Assembly (NCBI GenBank): GCA_963710135.1
Contig: CAVPYY010000002.1
Span: 1-64,000 of the forward strand
Reading direction: 5' to 3'
From: SG8-30 sp963710135
GTDB lineage: Bacteria > Pseudomonadota > Gammaproteobacteria > Steroidobacterales > Steroidobacteraceae
Length of the DNA: 64,000 bases
Notes under the pieces: model-generated
The model's database searches: none
What the model was told of the DNA's origin: nothing
The model's input: the letters and a program-made list of their open reading frames with translations, nothing else
Position numbers and translations under genes: made by a program
Shown: in pieces, positions 15,238-26,609 of the stretch
How the letters are laid out: every line of letters begins with the position of its first letter
Numbering within the stretch: position 1 is the first letter of the stretch

Positions 15238-15846
15238 TCATGCCGACGGCGTCGGCCAGTAAATGTGTCGCTCCGTTACCACAGCGGTGAGCGGCACGTC
15301 CCACGGCGCCTGCGCCAGCGCCTCGACACGCTGGCACTCATAGGCCACGCCCACCAGCAGCGGGCGGCGCCAGTGAACCCGCCAGCGCAGGAAGGCGAAG
15401 TGACGATCATAGAAGCCCGCGCCCAGACCGAGCCGCGCTCCGCCGGCGTCGAAGGCGACACAGGGAGTGATCACCACATCGAGCCAGCGACCGTGAATCG
15501 TGTCGCGCCGGTCGGGCTCCAGGATGCCCCAGCGGTTGGTGTGCACACGATTCGGGCGCAGCGGTGCGAAGCGCATGCTGCGGCGCAGAAAACTGGTGAT
15601 GACCGGGGCATACACGCGGCAGTCGCGGCGCCGTGCCAGGTCCAGGATCGGGCGCGTGTCGACTTCGCCGCCGAGCGGCAGGTAGATCCCGACCCGCCGG
15701 CCGGCACCGAGCAGGCCCAGCGAATCGACGCTGCGGGCGATCACGTCAGCGGCCGCGCGGCGCGTCTTTGCGTCGAGCGCGTCGCGCCGGGCCCTGAGCG
15801 ACCGGCGCAGCGCGGCCCGGTCCGCCTGGCCGCTGACCGCGCTCAC
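15238..15846 (-). CDS. fau: 5-formyltetrahydrofolate cyclo-ligase
   Basis: The product is 202 residues. The enzyme converts 5-formyl-THF to 5,10-methenyl-THF with ATP. Family blocks are RRSLRARRDAL near the N-terminus, VGIYLPLGGEVDTRPIL, the EPDRRD segment, and LDVVITPCVAFDAGGARLGLGAGFYDRHFA, the nucleotide-binding and catalytic region. The gene lies immediately downstream of 6S RNA, the same ssrS-fau (ygfA) order as in E. coli. E. coli co-transcribes the two. Confidence 0.95.
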   Translation of the reverse strand: MSAVSGQADRAALRRSLRARRDALDAKTRRAAADVIARSVDSLGLLGAGRRVGIYLPLGGEVDTRPILDLARRRDCRVYAPVITSFLRRSMRFAPLRPNRVHTNRWGILEPDRRDTIHGRWLDVVITPCVAFDAGGARLGLGAGFYDRHFAFLRWRVHWRRPLLVGVAYECQRVEALAQAPWDVPLTAVVTERHIYWPTPSA

Positions 15847-15894
15847 GCCACTCCGGCAGGAAGAAGGGGAGGCGCCACCCGCCTGTGCCGTTTT

Positions 15895-16032
15895 GGACCG
15901 TTGCTCTCGACACGGAGCAACAGGTGGGGCAGGCCACGACAGCTAAGGCTTCCCGCTTCTCGGCGGATCTGCACAATGCTGCCGCTGGGCCAGGCCCCTG
16001 GGTGTTTTACGTTAGGGTCGAGAGGTACCCAG
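15895..16032 (-). ncRNA. ssrS: 6S RNA (boundaries approximate)
   Basis: The interval between zapA and fau is the standard site of 6S RNA in gammaproteobacteria. On the minus strand a closing stem forms from CTCTCGAC (16017-16024) and GTCGAGAG (15904-15911). The interior carries GGGGCC opposite GGCC-TG-CCCC. It also contains the segment CCGAGAAGC...AAGCCTTAGCTGTCG, which resembles the E. coli stretch CCGAGAAGCCUUAAAACUGCGACG beside the open bubble. 6S RNA binds sigma70 RNA polymerase in stationary phase. Ends were placed from the closing stem; a covariance-model search would fix them. Confidence 0.75.
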
Positions 16033-16099
16033 GCCCGTATCGAACACCGCAGGCGGCGCCAAATCGTCGCGCGCCCCGGTCGGGGACACGCCGCTTGTT

Positions 16100-16414
16100 T
16101 CACAATTCCAGCTGCTGACCGCGAGCCAGCGCCGACTCCACGCGCTCCCTGAGCGACCGCAGGCGGCCGGTCACGTCCGTCTCCAGCGAATCGTCGCGCA
16201 CCCGCGCCTGCAGCAATTCGTTGGTGATGTTGAGCGCCGCCATCACGGCGATCCGGTCGAGTCCCACGACCTTGCCGCTGTCGCGGATCTCGCGCATCTT
16301 CGCATTCAGCATGTCGGCCGAGTCCTGCAGCGCGCGGCGCTGCTCGGCCGGACAGGCGACATGGTACTCCTTCTCCAGGATGCGGATGCTCACCCGGTTG
16401 ATGTCCCCGGTCAT
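16100..16414 (-). CDS. zapA: Cell division protein ZapA
   Basis: The product is 104 residues. ZapA cross-links FtsZ filaments at midcell. The N-terminal globular part VSIRILEKEYHVACPAEQRRAL is diagnostic. It is followed by a long coiled-coil helix from about residue 24 on (LQDSADMLNAKMREIRDSG and on to ALNITNELL). Its ATG overlaps the stop of the upstream coiled-coil gene (ATGA, 16411-16414), so the two proteins are translationally coupled. 6S RNA and fau lie downstream. Confidence 0.95.
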   Translation of the reverse strand: MTGDINRVSIRILEKEYHVACPAEQRRALQDSADMLNAKMREIRDSGKVVGLDRIAVMAALNITNELLQARVRDDSLETDVTGRLRSLRERVESALARGQQLEL

Positions 16415-16641
16415 GCCCCGCTCTCCATGGACTTCAGCCGCCCGATCATTGCCTCGACCCGCGCACGCACCTGCTCGTTCTTGGCGAGCAGCGCTGCCCG
16501 TTCCGAGGTGAGGCTGTCCTGCCGCTGGCGCAGCGCGCGATTCTCGTCCTTGAGCTGGCCCAGGATGGACACGAGCTCGTCGATGCGGCGTTCCAGCCGC
16601 TTGAGCTCCTGATCGACCATGGCCTTCGGTGCCTGTTCCAT
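16411..16641 (-). CDS. ZapB-like coiled-coil protein (TIGR02449 family)
   Basis: The product is 76 residues from the ATG at 16641; a second possible start at 16620 gives MVDQELKRLERRI. Nearly the whole chain is predicted coiled coil (ELKRLERRIDELVSILGQL, then LRQRQDSLTSERAALLAK). This family sits directly upstream of zapA in many Pseudomonas- and Xanthomonas-type genomes and is presumed to work in the division ring. The resemblance to ZapB is in size and coiled coil, not in detailed sequence. Confidence 0.8.
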   Translation of the reverse strand: MEQAPKAMVDQELKRLERRIDELVSILGQLKDENRALRQRQDSLTSERAALLAKNEQVRARVEAMIGRLKSMESGA

Positions 16642-16747
16642 GACGGCATTATGGGACCGGGTGAAACACGCGGTCAACGCGCTGCTGGTTACCTCGCCCC
16701 GGCGTCCACGGTAGGATAGCCAGCCCGGGCAGAATCCCGCCGGAAGC

Positions 16748-17308
16748 ATGTCGATCGTCAGCTTTTCAGAGTTTTCCAGCCGCCTCGACGACGCGTCGGC
16801 CGATATTGACGCTGCCGAGGCGCACGGCTGCCTGAGCGGGGGGCTCTGCGGTCAGCCCGTCTATCCGCTGGCCGAGTGGGTGGCCGAGATTCTGTCCGAT
16901 GACTGCCCGGATGCCGTGCGAGCCGGCATCTTCGAGCTGCTCGAGTCGGTGCATCGCGAGACGGCGGACTCGCTGGCGGGTGACGACCTGTCGTTCGCCC
17001 CGCTGCTGCCCGCCGACGATGGCCCGCTGTCCGAGCGCGTCGGCGCGCTCGCCAGCTGGTGCAGTGGCTTCCTGTATGCGCTCGGGCGGGCCGGAGTGCT
17101 GGCCGACGCCTCCGCGGAAGTGAATGAAGTCGTCCAGGATTTCAGCGAGATCGCGCGGGCCGGAATCGGGGACGAGGAGTCGGACGAAGAGGCAGAGGGC
17201 GACTACGCCGAGCTGGTGGAGTTCGTGCGCGCGTCCGTGCAGCTCGTCTACGAGGACCTTGCCGGGCGCCGTGCACTGGCCGCTACGACGAGCGCACGAA
17301 CACACTGA
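16748..17308 (+). CDS. YgfB/UPF0149 family protein
   Basis: The product is 186 residues. Family hallmarks are AAEAHGCLSGGLCG near the N-terminus, a central DDLSFAPLLPADD region, and the SWCSGFLYALG motif with the conserved Trp-Cys. The acidic FSEIARAG..DEESDEEAEGDYAELVEFVR C-terminal section follows. Pseudomonas YgfB represses the alpA programme, but the general role is unclear. The gene is divergent from the zapA group and is followed by pepP, ubiH and ubiI, the same order as E. coli ygfB-pepP-ubiH-ubiI. Confidence 0.92.
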   Translation: MSIVSFSEFSSRLDDASADIDAAEAHGCLSGGLCGQPVYPLAEWVAEILSDDCPDAVRAGIFELLESVHRETADSLAGDDLSFAPLLPADDGPLSERVGALASWCSGFLYALGRAGVLADASAEVNEVVQDFSEIARAGIGDEESDEEAEGDYAELVEFVRASVQLVYEDLAGRRALAATTSARTH

Positions 17309-17333
17309 ATGCCCCTGAGCGGGGCGGAGACAC

Positions 17334-18642
17334 ATGAAGAAGACCGAATTCGAGCGACGCCGGCGCCAGCTGATGCGAATGATGGGGCGGGGCGGTATCG
17401 CCATCCTCCCCGCCGCGGCGGTCAAGCATCGCAACAGCGACGTGGAGTACCACTACCGCCAGGACAGCGATTTCCAGTACCTCACCGGTTTCGCCGAGCC
17501 CGAGGCGGTCGCGGTGCTGGTTCCGGGGCGGCCGCAGGGCGAGTTCGTGCTGTTCGTGCGCGACCGCGATCCGACCCGGGAAACCTGGGACGGCGCCCGC
17601 GCCGGCCCGGAGGGCGCGGTCGAGCAGTACGGTGCGGACGACGCCTTTCCGATCGGCGACATCGACGACATCCTGCCCGGACTGATGGAGCGGTGCTCGC
17701 GGGTGTACTACACCATGGGTGTGAACCACGAGTTCGACCAGCATGTGCTGGGGTGGGTGAATACCCTGCGGTCCCAGGCCAAGCACGGCCTGCACACGCC
17801 CCAGGAGTTCGTGGCGCTCGATCACCTGCTGCACGACATGCGGCTGTTCAAGAGCCGTGCCGAGCTGGGCGCAATGCGTCGCGCGGCGACCATCGCGGCC
17901 GAGGCGCACTGCCGGGCGATGCGCCTGGCCGCGCCGGGTCGCATGGAGTACGAGGTCATGGCCGAGCTGCTGCACGAGTTTCACCGCAGCAAGGCCGACA
18001 TTTCCTATCACCCGATCGTTGGCAGCGGCGCCGAACTCTTGCGTCCTTCACTATCACGCCAACGACCGCCAGATGCGCGACGGCGACCTGCTGCTGATCG
18101 ATGCCGGTTGCGAATACGATTTCTACGCTTCCGACATCACCCGTACCTTCCCGGTGAACGGCCGTTTCTCGCCCGAGCAGCGTGCGGTCTACGAGGTCGT
18201 CCTGGCCGCGCAGCGCGCCGCCATCGATAAGGCGCGGCCCGGCAACCACTGGAACGAGCCGCATGAGGCCGCGGTCAAGGTCGTCACCCAGGGGCTGGTC
18301 AAGCTCGGGCTGCTGAAGGGCCGCGTCCCGTCGTTGATCAAGGACGAGGCCTACAAGAAGTTCTTCATGCACCGCACCGGTCACTGGCTCGGCATGGACG
18401 TGCACGATGTCGGCGAGTACAAGGTCGGGGAGGACTGGCGCCTGCTCGAGCCGGGGATGGTCATGACCGTCGAGCCCGGCATCTACATCGCGCCGGGAAC
18501 GAAGGGCGTGCCCAAGGCCTGGCACGGCATCGGGATCCGCATCGAGGACGACGTGGTGGTGACCAAGGGGGACCCCGAGGTCATGACGGCGGCGGTGCCC
18601 TCGGATGCCGACGAGATCGAACGGCTCATACAGGCGGCGTGA
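17334..18642 (+). CDS. pepP: Xaa-Pro aminopeptidase P (apparent frameshift)
   Basis: PepP is a di-manganese peptidase that removes N-terminal residues preceding proline. The N-terminal domain (RRRQLMRMMGRGGIAILPAA, NSDVEYHYRQDSDFQYLTGF) runs to YHPIVGSGA. One extra G near 18033 then shifts the frame to NSCVLHYHANDRQM. The metal-binding pita-bread domain is complete: LLIDAGCEYDFYASDITRTFP, FMHRTGHWLGMDVHDVG and MTVEPGIYIAPG. Removing the base gives a full-length protein of about 435 residues. It sits 25 bases after ygfB. Confidence 0.93.
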
Positions 18643-18683
18643 GGCGGGGCCGCTTCGCGCCACTGCGCTAGACTGACCCGATC

Positions 18684-19928
18684 ATGACGATAGACGGCAC
18701 TGCGAGAGTCTGCGACGTTGCGATCGTCGGCGGGGGCATGGTGGGCCTGTCGCTCGCCGCGGCGCTCGGCAGGTTGCCGCTCGACGTCGTGGTGATCGAG
18801 CCCGTGCCGGCGGGCGACTCCGGGCAGCCAAGCTTCGATGAGCGCAGCACGGCGCTCTCGAACGGCAGCCGCCGGATACTCGAGGGCATCGGCGCCTGGC
18901 CTGCGGTCGCGACCGAAGCGACGCCGATCCGCCACATCCATGTTTCCGATCGCGGCCAGTTCGCTTTCGCCCGACTGTCGGCCGAAGAGCAGGGCGTGCC
19001 GTCGCTCGGCTACACCCTGGCGAACCGGGTGCTGGGCGCGGCGCTGCAGGAGCTATGCCGGGAGGCGCCGCGCGTTGAGCTGCTCTGCCCTGCGCGCGTC
19101 ACCGCGGTCGATCGCGGCGCCGAACGCGTCGGGCTCGCCGTCGAGGGAGCCTGGGCCGGCCGGCTGGACGCCCGGCTGGTGGTGGCCGCGGACGGTGCCC
19201 GCTCGGTCGTGCGCGAGGCGTTCGGCATCGACGCCAGCGTCTGGGATTACGCGCAGCACGCGGTCATCACGACGGTGGTCACGGAGAAGTTTCATGACTT
19301 CACCGCGTACGAGCGCTTCACCCCGGCGGGGCCCATCGCCGTGCTGCCGCTCGCGGACGGACGCTGCACGGTCGTGTGGACGCTGGCGCCGGCTGATGCC
19401 GAGGCGACCATGGCGCTCGACGACGCCGCGTTCCTCGCCTCCCTGCAGGATCGGTTCGGCTACCGGCTGGGTCGGCTGACGCGCGTCGGCCGCCGCTTCT
19501 CCTACCCGCTGTCGCTGACGCGGTCGGAGAAACAGGTCGCCGAGCGCGCGGTGATCATCGGCAACGCCGCCCAGGGGCTGCATCCGATCGCCGGGCAGGG
19601 GTTCAACCTGGGGCTGCGCGACGTGGCGACGCTGGCCGAAGTGATCGCCGATGAAATCGCTGCCGCCGGTGGCGCGGCCGACCCCGGCGCGGAGGCCGTA
19701 CTGCGGCGCTACGCGAGCTGGCGCCGTGCGGACCGGCGCACGGTCATCGCCTTTACGGACGGGCTGGTGCGACTGTTCGGCAACCCGCTGCTGCCGGTGC
19801 GCGCCGCGCGCGCGGCCAGCATGCTGTTGTTCGACCTGGCGACACCGGCGAAGCAGTCCTTTGCGCGCGTCACCATGGGCCTCGCCGGGCGCCTGCCGCG
19901 TCTGGCCCGCGGGCTGCCACTGGCATGA
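18684..19928 (+). CDS. ubiH: 2-octaprenyl-6-methoxyphenol hydroxylase
   Basis: The product is 414 residues, an FAD monooxygenase of the UbiH/UbiI/UbiF group that hydroxylates the quinone ring. The Rossmann motif is VAIVGGGMVGLSLAAALG (about residues 12-29). The mid-protein motif is LVVAADGARSVVRE, and the second FAD motif reads VIIGNAAQGLHPIAGQGFNLGLRD (split here by naming GNAAQGLHPIAGQG). The usual GDA is GNA. It starts 41 bases after pepP and overlaps ubiI by 4 bases. Assignment to UbiH rather than UbiI rests on gene order. Confidence 0.9.
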   Translation: MTIDGTARVCDVAIVGGGMVGLSLAAALGRLPLDVVVIEPVPAGDSGQPSFDERSTALSNGSRRILEGIGAWPAVATEATPIRHIHVSDRGQFAFARLSAEEQGVPSLGYTLANRVLGAALQELCREAPRVELLCPARVTAVDRGAERVGLAVEGAWAGRLDARLVVAADGARSVVREAFGIDASVWDYAQHAVITTVVTEKFHDFTAYERFTPAGPIAVLPLADGRCTVVWTLAPADAEATMALDDAAFLASLQDRFGYRLGRLTRVGRRFSYPLSLTRSEKQVAERAVIIGNAAQGLHPIAGQGFNLGLRDVATLAEVIADEIAAAGGAADPGAEAVLRRYASWRRADRRTVIAFTDGLVRLFGNPLLPVRAARAASMLLFDLATPAKQSFARVTMGLAGRLPRLARGLPLA

Positions 19929-21166
19929 AGGCAGATTTCGACCTGCTGGTGGCAGGCGGCGGCATGGTCGGCGCCGGGCTGGCGGCGCTGTGCAGCGTCT
20001 ACCCGTCGACCCGCTCGCTGCGGGTTGCGCTGCTGGAGCCGCAGCCGGCGACCTTCCCGTCGGCGGATGCGCCGCTGGACCTGCGCGTGTCCGCGCTGTC
20101 GCGCGCCTCGCAGCGGCTGGTCGAGCGTTGTGGCGCCTGGCAGCGGGTGTGCGCGCGCGGCGCCGCACCCTACGAGCGGATGATCGTCTGGGACGCCGAC
20201 GGGCAGCCCGGCGGGACGGGCACCATCGAATTCGACGCCGCGTCGCTGGGCGAACCCGACCTGGGGCACATCGTCGAGAACCGCAGCGTCCAGGCCGCGC
20301 TGATCGCCGCTGCGATCGACAACGGCGTGACGCTGCTGCGTGACGGGATCGAGTCGCTGGAACTGCGTGAGCGGGATGCGGGCGTACTGACCGCCACGGG
20401 GCGCAAGCTGAGCGTCAGGCTGGTCGCCGCGGCGGATGGCGGCAACTCTGCCGTGCGTCGCCTGGCTGGAATCGAGACTGAAGGGTGGGACTACGATCAG
20501 CATGCCGTCGTGGCGCATCTTGTGCCGGAGATCGGGCATGGGCACGCCGCCCGGCAGCGATTCCTGCCGAGCGGGCCGCTCGCGCTGCTGCCGCTGGCGG
20601 ACGGGCGGGTGTCGCTGGTCTGGTCGACCTCCCCGCAGGAGGCTGCGCGGCTGGTCGCGCTCGACGATAACGCCTTTGGCGAGGCGGTGACTGCAGCGTC
20701 TGCCGGCGTGCTGGGAACGCTGGTCCCGGCCACGCCGCGAGCCGCGTTTCCGCTGCGCCTGGCGCACGCGCGCGAGTACACCCGGCATCGTCTGGCCCTG
20801 GTGGGCGATGCCGCCCACACCGTGCACCCGCTGGCGGGGCAGGGCGTCAATCTCGGGTTCATGGATGCGGCCGCGCTGGTACAGGTGTTGGGCGAGGGCC
20901 TGCAGGCCGGTCGTGATCCCGGTGAGCATGCCCTGCTGCGCCGTTATGAGCGCTGGCGCAAGGCGGAGAACCTGCCGGCGCTGGCGCTGCTCGACGGGCT
21001 GAAGCGCTTGTTCAGCACCTCCCATCCGGCGCTCGCGCGCATCCGCCGTGCTGGCCTCGAGACTGTCGATCGCGTCGGGCCGGCCAAGCGCGCGCTCATG
21101 GAGCGGGCCATGGGGCTGGCCGGGGACGTGCCCACGCCGCTGGCGCGCGACGTCCGCATCGCCTGA
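19925..21166 (+). CDS. ubiI: UbiI-type ubiquinone FAD hydroxylase
   Basis: The product is 413 residues. ATG overlaps the ubiH stop (ATGA, 19925-19928), implying coupled translation. FAD motifs are LLVAGGGMVGAGLAALC, LVAAADGGNSAVRRLAG and LVGDAAHTVHPLAGQGVNLG. It probably hydroxylates C5 of the ubiquinone precursor, as E. coli UbiI (VisC) does. Several relatives act on different ring positions, so the exact regiochemistry is inferred from the ygfB-pepP-ubiH-ubiI order. Confidence 0.87.
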   Translation: MKADFDLLVAGGGMVGAGLAALCSVYPSTRSLRVALLEPQPATFPSADAPLDLRVSALSRASQRLVERCGAWQRVCARGAAPYERMIVWDADGQPGGTGTIEFDAASLGEPDLGHIVENRSVQAALIAAAIDNGVTLLRDGIESLELRERDAGVLTATGRKLSVRLVAAADGGNSAVRRLAGIETEGWDYDQHAVVAHLVPEIGHGHAARQRFLPSGPLALLPLADGRVSLVWSTSPQEAARLVALDDNAFGEAVTAASAGVLGTLVPATPRAAFPLRLAHAREYTRHRLALVGDAAHTVHPLAGQGVNLGFMDAAALVQVLGEGLQAGRDPGEHALLRRYERWRKAENLPALALLDGLKRLFSTSHPALARIRRAGLETVDRVGPAKRALMERAMGLAGDVPTPLARDVRIA

Positions 21167-21186
21167 GCGCCGGCCGGAGGGAGCTC

Positions 21187-21351
21187 ATGCGCGGGGTTCG
21201 CAAACGGGATCTGCCACACAAGACCTGCCCCGTCTGTGGCCGCGAGTTCAGCTGGCGCAAGCGCTGGGAGCAGGTTTGGGAACAGGTCCGCTACTGCAGC
21301 GACGCGTGCCGGTCACGTCGAGGGGCTTCATCGAGGCCGGGAGCAGGCTGA
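21187..21351 (+). CDS. DUF2256 small zinc-ribbon-like protein
   Basis: The product is 54 residues. The layout is a basic N-terminus KRDLPHKTCPVCGREFSWRK followed by RWEQVWEQVRYCSDACR, giving CPVC and CSDAC cysteine pairs that would bind one zinc ion. DUF2256 proteins are short, widespread and uncharacterised. The gene starts 20 bases after ubiI behind GGAGG and stops 4 bases before the next gene, so it is part of the same transcript. Confidence 0.9.
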   Translation: MRGVRKRDLPHKTCPVCGREFSWRKRWEQVWEQVRYCSDACRSRRGASSRPGAG

Positions 21352-21355
21352 GCGC

Positions 21356-22933
21356 ATGCGGTACCTGACCTATCTGTTTGCACTGCTGGCGACCGCGGCT
21401 GGCGCATATGCCTGGTCGGCCGGGCGAGCCCCGTTGTGGCTGTGGCTGTTCACGGGGCTGTTCGCCGTGGTGGGCAGCTGGGACCTGCTGCAGCGGCGCC
21501 ACACCCTGATGCGCAACTATCCGGTGGTCGGAAGGCTGCGCTGGGCTTTCGAATCGCTGCGGCCGTTCGTCCGCCAGTACCTCATCGAGGACGACCTGCA
21601 CGCGGCCCCTTTCAGTCGCGAGCAACGCAGTACCGTGTACAGCCGCGCGAAGGGCGAGCACGCGGTCGAGCCGTTCGGCACCAAGTCGGAGGTGTACCAA
21701 CCCGGCTTCGAGTGGATCAACCATGGCATCGCGCCGGCCGCGCGCAGCGAGGCGCGACGGGTGAGGATCGGCTCCACGCAGTGTGCACAGCCCTACGACA
21801 GCGCGCTCTTGAATATCTCCGCCATGAGCTTCGGCTCGCTGGGGGCACGCGCCATCGAGGCGCTAAATCGCGGCGCCCGGCTCGGCGGATTCGCGCACGA
21901 CACCGGCGAAGGCAGCATCAGTCCCTACCACCGGCACGGCGGCGATCTGGTGTGGGAGCTCGGCAGCGGTTACTTCGGTTGCCGGCAAGCGGACGGCGCT
22001 TTCGATCCGGCGCGGTTTGCCGAGCAATCGCGGGATCCGCAGGTCCGCATGATCGAGATCAAGCTGAGCCAGGGGGCCAAGCCGGGCCATGGCGGGGTGC
22101 TGCCCGGCGCCAAGGTCACGGCCGAAATTGCCGCTACGCGCGGCGTGCCAGCCGGCCAGGACTGCGTCTCGCCCGCGCGGCACCCGGCGTTTTCCACGCC
22201 GCTCGAGATGATGGACTTCATCGCCCGCCTGCGCGAACTGTCCGGCGGCAAGCCCGTCGGCTTCAAGCTGTGCGTCGGGCATCCCTGGGAATTCCTGGCA
22301 CTGTGCAAGGCGATGAAACAGACGGGCATCTTCGCCGACTTCATCGTCGTCGACGGCAAGGAAGGAGGCACCGGCGCCGCGCCCGAGGAGTTCTCGGACA
22401 ACGTCGGCACACCGCTGCGCGACGGGCTGGTGTTCGTGCAGAACGCCCTGGTCGGATCCGGCCTGCGCGATGCCGTGCGGATCGGCGCCAGCGGCAAGAT
22501 CGTCTCGGGCTTCGACATGGCGCGCGCCCTGGCGCTCGGGGCCGACTGGTGCAATGCGGCGCGGCCATTCATGTTTGCGCTGGGCTGCGTGCAGTCGCTG
22601 CGCTGCCACACGGGCCACTGCCCGACCGGGATTGCGACCCAGGACCCGCTACGCCAGCGCGGACTCGATATCGAGGACAAGGCCCAGCGCGTCGCGCGCT
22701 ACCAGGCCGGCACGGTCGAGGCACTGATGGATCTGGTGGCGGCCACCGGGCTCGACTCACCCGCGGACCTGCGCCCGGCGCACATCAACCAGCGCATAGC
22801 TCGCGGCGAGTCGGCCGACCTATCGCGTCTCTACGGTCTGCTGCAGCCGGGCGAGCTCGAGGCTGGTGCCCGCGATCCCTGGTACCGCGAGCAGTGGCAG
22901 CGGGCCCGGGTCGACTCGTTCCGGCCGGCCTGA
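21356..22933 (+). CDS. Membrane-anchored FMN-binding glutamate-synthase-like protein
   Basis: The product is 525 residues from the ATG at 21356. Two N-terminal membrane helices (YLTYLFALLATAAGAYAW and LWLWLFTGLFAVVG) precede a glutamate-synthase central/FMN domain. Conserved blocks are LNISAMSFGSLGARAIEALN, DTGEGSISPYH, KLSQGAKPGHGGVLPGAKV, FIVVDGKEGGTGAAPEEF and the cysteine cluster CVQSLRCHTGHCPTGIATQD, a likely Fe-S site. It lacks the glutaminase domain of GltB, so it cannot be an ordinary glutamate synthase. The reaction is unknown. Confidence 0.88.
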   Translation: MRYLTYLFALLATAAGAYAWSAGRAPLWLWLFTGLFAVVGSWDLLQRRHTLMRNYPVVGRLRWAFESLRPFVRQYLIEDDLHAAPFSREQRSTVYSRAKGEHAVEPFGTKSEVYQPGFEWINHGIAPAARSEARRVRIGSTQCAQPYDSALLNISAMSFGSLGARAIEALNRGARLGGFAHDTGEGSISPYHRHGGDLVWELGSGYFGCRQADGAFDPARFAEQSRDPQVRMIEIKLSQGAKPGHGGVLPGAKVTAEIAATRGVPAGQDCVSPARHPAFSTPLEMMDFIARLRELSGGKPVGFKLCVGHPWEFLALCKAMKQTGIFADFIVVDGKEGGTGAAPEEFSDNVGTPLRDGLVFVQNALVGSGLRDAVRIGASGKIVSGFDMARALALGADWCNAARPFMFALGCVQSLRCHTGHCPTGIATQDPLRQRGLDIEDKAQRVARYQAGTVEALMDLVAATGLDSPADLRPAHINQRIARGESADLSRLYGLLQPGELEAGARDPWYREQWQRARVDSFRPA

Positions 22934-22936
22934 CGC

Positions 22937-23731
22937 TCAGGGAGCCGAGGGCGGGTTCGCGGGCCAGGCACTCGCGTCGATGGTTTCGCGATAAGCGTGC
23001 CAGGTGGCGTATCCGAGCACGGGGATGGTCACCGCGAGCCCGAGCAGTGCCGTCGCGAAGCCCAGCGCCGTGAGTCCGACGATCAGCAGTACCCACACCG
23101 CCATCGCGCCCTTGTTGCGCAAGACGGCATTGACGCTGGTGACGATGGCGGTGACCGCGTCCGCGTCGCGATCGCAGATCATCGGCAGCGAAAAGGCGCT
23201 GAACGCGAAGGTCAGCAGTGCGAACAGCGAGCCGACCAGCGACCCGATGGCGAGAAACGTGCTGAGCTGACGCAGGTCCGGGGTGGCCTCGACCGGAAAG
23301 AAGACGTGCACCATCGATCCCGCCCGCGCCCAGACGAGAAACACGACCAGCAGGCCGAGCGCGAACACCATGGCCGTGCCGAGGCTGCGCCGCTGCTCCG
23401 TGAAACAGCGCGACAGCGAAGGCGCCAGTCCCTGCCCGAGCTGGCGGCTGATGGAATAGAGGCCGAGCGCCAGCACCGGGGCCACGAACACGAAGCCTGA
23501 CAACAGGATCAGCACCGCCCAGTAGCTGCCGAGGCGCAAACCCGCCGCGGTCACCAGCCACGACAGCGCGGCGATCACCAGGCCGTAGCCGAGGCTCTGG
23601 CGCGGCGCGTGGCGAAAGTCCCGCCAGCCCTTTTGCACCCAGCCGAGCGGCGCGCCGGCGGACAGCTTCCGGCAGGGCGCGACGAAGGGCAGTGCCTCGG
23701 GATCCGGCTCGACGGGCCTGGTCTCGGTCAT
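22937..23731 (-). CDS. DUF2189 integral membrane protein
   Basis: The product is 264 residues with about six transmembrane segments after a soluble start (SAGAPLGWVQKGWRDFRHAP). The family signature includes LPMICDRDADAVTAIVTSVNAVLRN before the last two helices. This family is found in proteobacteria beside cytochrome oxidase or housekeeping genes and has no known role. Convergent with the glutamate-synthase-like gene (3 bases apart). Confidence 0.85.
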   Translation of the reverse strand: MTETRPVEPDPEALPFVAPCRKLSAGAPLGWVQKGWRDFRHAPRQSLGYGLVIAALSWLVTAAGLRLGSYWAVLILLSGFVFVAPVLALGLYSISRQLGQGLAPSLSRCFTEQRRSLGTAMVFALGLLVVFLVWARAGSMVHVFFPVEATPDLRQLSTFLAIGSLVGSLFALLTFAFSAFSLPMICDRDADAVTAIVTSVNAVLRNKGAMAVWVLLIVGLTALGFATALLGLAVTIPVLGYATWHAYRETIDASAWPANPPSAP

Positions 23732-23789
23732 GGCGATGGACCTCCGTTGGCAGCGCCCGCCGCGGCACCGGTGCCCGGGCCGGATGCGC

Positions 23790-24121
23790 TCAGGCGATCA
23801 AGGTATCGAGCTTCGCCGCGCAGATCAGGTCGTTCTCGGACAGACCACCGATGGCGTGGGTCGAGAAACGCACCTTGCAGTAGTTGTAGCCCACCTCGAG
23901 ATCCGGGTGGTGGTCCTCGACATTCGCCACATGCGCCAGGGCATTGACGAAGCTCATGGTGCGGTAGAAATCGGCGAACTTCAGCTCGCGACGAATGGCC
24001 TCGCCTTCCTCGACCAGCTGCCAGTCCGGATGCAGCTGGGCCATCAGCGCCTTGGCCTGGGCGGCGGTGTAGGGCTCGACGCCCCCTTCGCAGGGGCGGC
24101 AGCGGCGTTCCTTGAGTGCGG

Positions 24122-24125
<4 letters not shown>
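23790..24125 (-). CDS. phhB: Pterin-4a-carbinolamine dehydratase
   Basis: The product is 111 residues. PhhB dehydrates 4a-hydroxytetrahydropterin formed by phenylalanine hydroxylase. The motif FVNALAHVANVEDHHPDLEV contains the active-site HVANVEDHHPD pattern; YNYCKVRFSTHAIGGLSENDL ends the domain. A CRPCEGG N-terminal extension is common in bacterial members. It overlaps the ispG stop by 4 bases (24122-24125). No phenylalanine hydroxylase gene is in the window. Confidence 0.93.
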
Positions 24126-25351
<1,226 letters not shown>

Positions 25352-25496
25352 GCGTGCTCGGGCTCTGGTGACTGCGCCTATTGTAGGGGCTTCGGCAGCG
25401 CGCTGGAAAACGGCCGGGCGGCCACCCTTGCGGGCGGGTCGCGTAGACTTCGGAGTCACGCGCCGCGCTGGGCGGCAGGCTCGAGGAGAACGCAGG

Positions 25497-26608
<1,112 letters not shown>

Positions 26609-26609
26609 C

